Shown here: in pieces, positions 60,773 to 64,000 of the stretch | How the letters are laid out: each line of letters begins with the position of its first letter | How positions within the stretch are numbered: the stretch's first letter is position 1 | Assembly (NCBI RefSeq): GCF_050942425.1 | Contig: NZ_CP192063.1 | Coordinates: forward strand, 5,704,001-5,768,000 | Direction: 5' to 3' | DNA: 64,000 bases | Source of the DNA: Actinoallomurus sp050942425 | GTDB lineage: Bacteria; Actinomycetota; Actinomycetes; Streptosporangiales; Streptosporangiaceae | Notes under the pieces: generated by a model | Database searches by the model: none | What the model saw: the letters and a program-made list of their open reading frames with translations, nothing else | Told to the model about the DNA's origin: nothing | Program-made: the position numbers and the translations under genes

Positions 60773-62622
60773 ACGGACCGCACGCTCTCGTCTTCGGGGC
60801 CACCGGATTCGTCGGCCGGCACCTGATCCTGGCCTTGGACCAGGCCGGGGTCCGCGTCACCGCGGCGATCCGCGAGAGCGGCTCCGCCGCCGGCCTGCGG
60901 GCCTGGCTCGCCGAGCGCGGGTGCCGGGCCGTTCCCGCCTGCGTCCGTGTCGACTTCGACGCTCCCGCGTTGCTCGAGGGCGACGCGTCGGATCGATCGG
61001 ATCGGGCGGATCCGTCGGATCGGTCGGATTGGGAGGACGTCACCGACGTCTACAACTGTGCGGGGGCCTACCGGTTCGGCATGACGGTCGCGGAGGCACG
61101 TCATGCCAACGTCGACAGCGTCCGGGCGATCGTGGCGTTCGCGGCGCGGCTGCCTCGCCTGCGGCGCCTCGTGCACGTCTCGGGCTACCGCGTGGGAGGG
61201 CAGGACCCCGCGACGGTGCCGTGGAGCGAGGAGGTCGTGCGGCGTACGTATGAGCGCCTCGGCGCGTACGAGGCGTCCAAGGTCGAGTCCGACGCCGTCG
61301 TCCAGGCCACCGCCGACCGGCTGGGCGTGCCATGGTCCATCGTCAGTCCCTCCAGCGTGATCGGGGTCAGCGCGAGCGGCGAGTCCGACCAGCAGCTCGG
61401 GCTGGCCGCGAGCCTGCGGGACATCTGGCACGGTTCCGTCGCCGCGCTGCCCGGAGACGCGCGAACGTTCGTCCCGGTCGTTCCGGTCGACCACCTCGCG
61501 CGTTTCATGACACTGCTCCCGGAGGATCCGGCCGCTCAGGGGAAGGCGTTCTGGATCCTGGACGACGACACCCCGCCGCTGCCGGACCTTCTCTCGCTCG
61601 TGGGCCGGCACTACCAGGTGAAGGTCCCACGGCTGAGGATCCCCGTGTCGCTGGTCCGGCGCCTGCCGACCGCGCTGACCAAGGCGGACAAGGAGACGCT
61701 GACCTTCCTGTCGTCCGACCGGTATCCCACCGGACCGGCCCACGCGTTCGCCGAACGTCACGGGCTCGAACTCCCCGACACGACTAACTCGATCCTGCGG
61801 TGGGCGGACCACCTGGCCGCCCACCGGTTCGGCGCCGTGTCCGCCCGGCGACCCGCGCGGCGGTTCACCCGGCACGCGGGCGTGCGGACGTTCGGCATCG
61901 GTGAGCCGGGTGCACGGACCCTGGTGCTGCCCGGTCTGCCGGTCAACGCCGACACCTGGGCCACGGTCGGCGACGCGCTCGGCGACGCACGCGTGGTCGA
62001 CCTTCCGGGCCTCGGAATGAGCGCGGGCCGCCCGGATGACCTGTCCGCCTGGTCGGCCGCTCTGGTCGAGGAGACCGGCCCGGTGCACCTGGTGGGCCAT
62101 TCCATCGGCGCCGCCGCCGCTGTACAGGCCGCCGTGGCGCACCCGGACCTGGTCGAGCAGCTCACTCTGGTGTCGCCCTTCTTCCTGCAGGCACGCGCAG
62201 GGTTCGCCGCCCGAGTCGTCCCGGTGAGCCGTTGGTATCTCGGCCGGGTCGGCCCCGAGGCCCTGTCGCGGCTGCTCACCGGCGACACCGCCCACGCGGA
62301 GAAACTCGCCTCCAGCGTCGAGGACCTGCACCGCGGGCGCGTCGCCGCCCACGTCGCGCGACTGCTGGCCGACGCCGCCCGCGAGCGGTGGCGCAGCGAA
62401 CTTCGCGCCGGGCTCGAGCGCTACCCGGGGTGCGTGTACGTGGTCGTGGGCGCCGAGGACCCACTGACCGACGAGGGCCGGGCGCTGGTGGACCGGCTCG
62501 GCGCACGGGCGAGGGTGACGACGATCGACGGAGCGGGTCACCATCCTCAACTCACCCACGAGGCGCGGTTGGTCCAGGCGATCCAGGACCACGCCCCGAC
62601 GCGTACCGGCGCGCGCGGATGA
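60769..62622 (+). CDS. Fusion of an NAD-dependent epimerase/reductase and an alpha/beta hydrolase
   Basis: 617 aa. The first half is an extended SDR: LVFGATGFVGRHLILALDQA, VDSVRAIVAFAARLPRLRRL, catalytic YEASK near residue 165. The second half (from about 370) is an alpha/beta hydrolase: TLVLPGLPVNADTWATVGDA, nucleophile GHSIGA, VVVGAEDPLTDEG (acid), GAGHHPQL (His). An Asp/Ser/Arg repeat (SDRSDRADPSDRSD) near residue 75 comes from a GGATCGATCG-like DNA repeat. Likely processes an acyl or ester substrate in two steps. Co-expressed with its TetR repressor. Confidence 0.85.
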   Translation: MNGPHALVFGATGFVGRHLILALDQAGVRVTAAIRESGSAAGLRAWLAERGCRAVPACVRVDFDAPALLEGDASDRSDRADPSDRSDWEDVTDVYNCAGAYRFGMTVAEARHANVDSVRAIVAFAARLPRLRRLVHVSGYRVGGQDPATVPWSEEVVRRTYERLGAYEASKVESDAVVQATADRLGVPWSIVSPSSVIGVSASGESDQQLGLAASLRDIWHGSVAALPGDARTFVPVVPVDHLARFMTLLPEDPAAQGKAFWILDDDTPPLPDLLSLVGRHYQVKVPRLRIPVSLVRRLPTALTKADKETLTFLSSDRYPTGPAHAFAERHGLELPDTTNSILRWADHLAAHRFGAVSARRPARRFTRHAGVRTFGIGEPGARTLVLPGLPVNADTWATVGDALGDARVVDLPGLGMSAGRPDDLSAWSAALVEETGPVHLVGHSIGAAAAVQAAVAHPDLVEQLTLVSPFFLQARAGFAARVVPVSRWYLGRVGPEALSRLLTGDTAHAEKLASSVEDLHRGRVAAHVARLLADAARERWRSELRAGLERYPGCVYVVVGAEDPLTDEGRALVDRLGARARVTTIDGAGHHPQLTHEARLVQAIQDHAPTRTGARG

Positions 62623-62627
62623 CCCTT

Positions 62628-62657
62628 CGCGCAGGCCGTGCGGCAGCGGCCTGCGCG
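62628..62657. terminator. Hairpin between converging genes
   Basis: CGCGCAGGCCG / CGGCCTGCGCG, an 11-bp perfect stem with an 8-nt loop, starting 6 bp after the fusion gene's stop. Confidence 0.7.
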
Positions 62658-62698
62658 GGGACGCCGGCGGCTGTTCGTATGTCCGGGACGGGGACGGT

Positions 62699-63604
62699 TC
62701 AGTCGGCGAGGTGGGCGGCTTGCTGGCGCAGGGCGCGTGCCAGCGCCTGCCGGGGTGTCCCGAGGGGACCCGGCATGCGCACCAGGCTGACGCGTCGTAC
62801 CTCCTCCGCGACGCCTTCGACGGGCACGACGCGTACGCCGGGCGGGACGGCGGGCAGCAGCGCCGGCGTGGCTGTGGTGATGCCGGCACCGGCCGCGACC
62901 AGGTGCAGCTTGGTCAGCCAGTCGCGGGCAGTGTGGTGGACCGTGGGCCGCCCGGGCAGACCGGGCCAGACGCCGAGCAGCGGCTCGTCTGCGGTGCCGG
63001 GGCTGGCGATCCATGGTGCGCCCGCGATCTCCTCGACGCTGACGCTGCCCCGTTCGGCGAACGGGCCGCCCGCCGGCACCGCCACGGCCAGGTGCGCTTC
63101 CAGCAGCGGCTCGACACTCAGGGGCGGATCGTCCGTGTCGGGCGAGCGGTGCGGTGGCCGGGAGGAGAGGAGTGCGAGATCCAGGGTGCCGGCGCGCAGC
63201 GCGCGCACCAGTGAGGGAGTGGTCCCCTCACGCGTCGTCACCCGCAGGTGCGGGTGGTCCTGGCGCAGCATCGCCAGGGCACCGGGCACGATCACCGCTC
63301 CGGCGGTGGGGAAGAATCCGAGCCGGACACGGCCCCTCTCGACCTCCTCCGCTCCGCGCAACTCCCGGTCGGCGGCCTCCAGGGCGTCCAGGGCGACGAC
63401 GGCGTGCCGCAGCAGGGCACGGCCCGAGCCGGTCAGCCGGACACCGCCGGGGTAGCGGTCGAAGAGCCGGGCGCCGGTCGCCTGTTCCAGCGCGGCCATC
63501 TGCCGGGAGACGGCCGACTGCGTGTACCCGAGCGCGTCTGCTGCGGCCGTGAAGGTACCCCGCTCCGCCACTTCGCGCAGCACCCGCAGCCCGACCAGCG
63601 TCAT
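62699..63604 (-). CDS. LysR family regulator
   Basis: 301 aa, full length. Helix-turn-helix: LRVLREVAERGTFTAAADAL, then GYTQSAVSRQMAALEQATGA. The effector domain opens VRLGFFPTAGAVIVPGALAM. The start was set at ATG 63604, which has GGGGAG nine bases upstream; ATG 63610 is too close to it. Divergent from a truncated CMD-like ORF and the tautomerase, the probable targets. Confidence 0.85.
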   Translation of the reverse strand: MTLVGLRVLREVAERGTFTAAADALGYTQSAVSRQMAALEQATGARLFDRYPGGVRLTGSGRALLRHAVVALDALEAADRELRGAEEVERGRVRLGFFPTAGAVIVPGALAMLRQDHPHLRVTTREGTTPSLVRALRAGTLDLALLSSRPPHRSPDTDDPPLSVEPLLEAHLAVAVPAGGPFAERGSVSVEEIAGAPWIASPGTADEPLLGVWPGLPGRPTVHHTARDWLTKLHLVAAGAGITTATPALLPAVPPGVRVVPVEGVAEEVRRVSLVRMPGPLGTPRQALARALRQQAAHLAD

Positions 63605-63629
63605 CTCCATGAGCTCCCCATGAGTAATC

Positions 63630-63646
63630 GGCATATCCATTATGCC
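63630..63646. promoter_or_regulatory. LysR-type binding box
   Basis: GGCATATCCATTATGCC has perfect 6-bp arms GGCATA/TATGCC around 5 bp and includes the T-N11-A pattern of LysR boxes. It lies 26 bp upstream of the LysR start. Confidence 0.6.
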
Positions 63647-63692
63647 GAACATTCGCTGGCGGAATGCCCTCCGTATTCCTAGCGTGGAGGGC

Positions 63693-63791
63693 ATGAACGA
63701 GCACCCCGCCAACGGAGCTTCCGGATTGGGAGGCCGGTTGCCCCTCCTCCCGCCCGACGCCCTCGATGAAGCACCGCGCGCACTGCGCTGA
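63693..63791 (+). pseudogene. Truncated start of a carboxymuconolactone decarboxylase-like gene
   Basis: 32 aa from ATG 63693 (GTGGAGGGC just upstream): RLPLLPPDALDEAPRAL resembles the N-terminal segment of CMD-family proteins (LPxLxPxxLDPxQR). The frame then stops. CMD and tautomerase genes often sit together beside a LysR gene. The rest of the CMD protein is absent. Confidence 0.35.
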
Positions 63792-63852
63792 AGCACCAAC
63801 GCGTCAGGCGTCACTGGTGACCGACACAGAAAAGAAAAGGAAGGCAAGAGAT

Positions 63853-64000
63853 CATGCCTCTGATCAACATCTACCTGCGCCAGGGGACCACCCCCGAGTA
63901 CCGCCGGAATGTGTCCCTGGGCATCCACACGGCCATGGTCGACGTGCTGAAGGTCCCCCAGGACGACCAGTTCCACGTCTTCCACGAGGTCTCGCCCGAC
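63853..64000 (+). CDS. Tautomerase-family protein, N-terminal part (cut by window edge)
   Basis: 49 residues visible: MPLINIYLRQGTTPEYRRNV, then GIHTAMVDVLKVPQDDQFHV. The catalytic Pro directly after the initiator Met, followed by an alternating hydrophobic strand, is the hallmark of 4-oxalocrotonate tautomerase-like enzymes. AAGGAAGGCAAGAG precedes the ATG. Likely regulated by the divergent LysR. Runs off the window. Confidence 0.8.

Noticed and set aside
60995..61032. GGATCGATCG-rich direct repeat as a regulatory site
   Set aside because: It lies inside the fusion gene and encodes an in-frame Asp/Ser/Arg stretch; simple coding repeat.
60601..62889. 762-aa reverse frame
   Set aside because: Antisense of the epimerase-hydrolase fusion; no domain.

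Overview
The window is 64 kb of high-GC DNA with the look of a soil actinomycete chromosome. Signs are strong third-position GC bias, frequent GTG/TTG starts, many TetR/LysR/MarR/ArsR regulators, four ECF-type sigma factors, AfsR/LuxR-type ATPase regulators, DUF3040, an intein-containing Rv2578c-type radical SAM protein, and NCS1, MFS and ABC transporters. A Streptosporangiales/Thermomonosporaceae-like host is an inference only. No tRNA, rRNA, CRISPR array or complete insertion sequence was seen.

Layout. 1-8.9 kb: truncated MFS gene; two NmrA-type oxidoreductases divergent from an ECF41-like sigma factor, with two mirror-image predicted ECF41 promoters between them; a cytokinin-dehydrogenase-like flavoenzyme; a giant DUF4132 protein; a DUF6196-like protein. 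8.9-13.9 kb: a decaying stretch with a truncated LysR, hydrolase and methyltransferase remnants, a TetR/Gfo-Idh chimera and a frameshifted hypothetical. Two intact TetR systems with clear palindromic operators sit among them. 13.9-21.5 kb: an ion-homeostasis-like island (small membrane protein, ArsR repressor, von Willebrand A protein, small single-span protein, SBP-less NitT/TauT-type ABC importer, CorA, PP2C phosphatase). Three copies of a TTGC-N8-GCAA operator tie it together. 21.6-30.3 kb: metE remnant, intein-split radical SAM gene, two AfsR-like ATPases (one without its DNA-binding domain), cytosine-type permease.

30.3-43.6 kb: ECF sigma with membrane anti-sigma-like partner, DUF4865 gene whose stop codon is supplied by a 161-bp MITE, DHFR-like protein, LysR/EamA pair, site-2 protease with CBS domains, lipoprotein glycoside hydrolase (GHL10), DUF3040, ECF sigma overlapping an O6-alkylguanine alkyltransferase fused to an Ada-type zinc/methyl-acceptor domain, acyltransferase, SDR, NERD protein. 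43.9-52.2 kb: MarC, 17-bp tandem repeat, MarR/DHA2 efflux pair with three phased operators, SNF2 helicase overlapping a SWIM-zinc protein, hydrolase, ArsR/MFS pair with duplicated operators. 52.2-64 kb: 858-aa protein with degenerate AAA-like half, EamA transporter, DrrAB-like ABC exporter with divergent TetR, ABC-F protein behind a leader ORF, LmrA/YxaF-like TetR coupled to an epimerase-hydrolase fusion, LysR divergent from a truncated CMD-like ORF and a tautomerase cut by the window end.

Most genes fall into small self-contained regulator-plus-target cassettes whose operators can be read directly from the sequence. The most unusual parts are the mirror-symmetric sigma-factor promoter pair, the ArsR-box island, the sigma factor/alkyltransferase pair, the MITE-made stop codon and the leader-preceded ABC-F gene.
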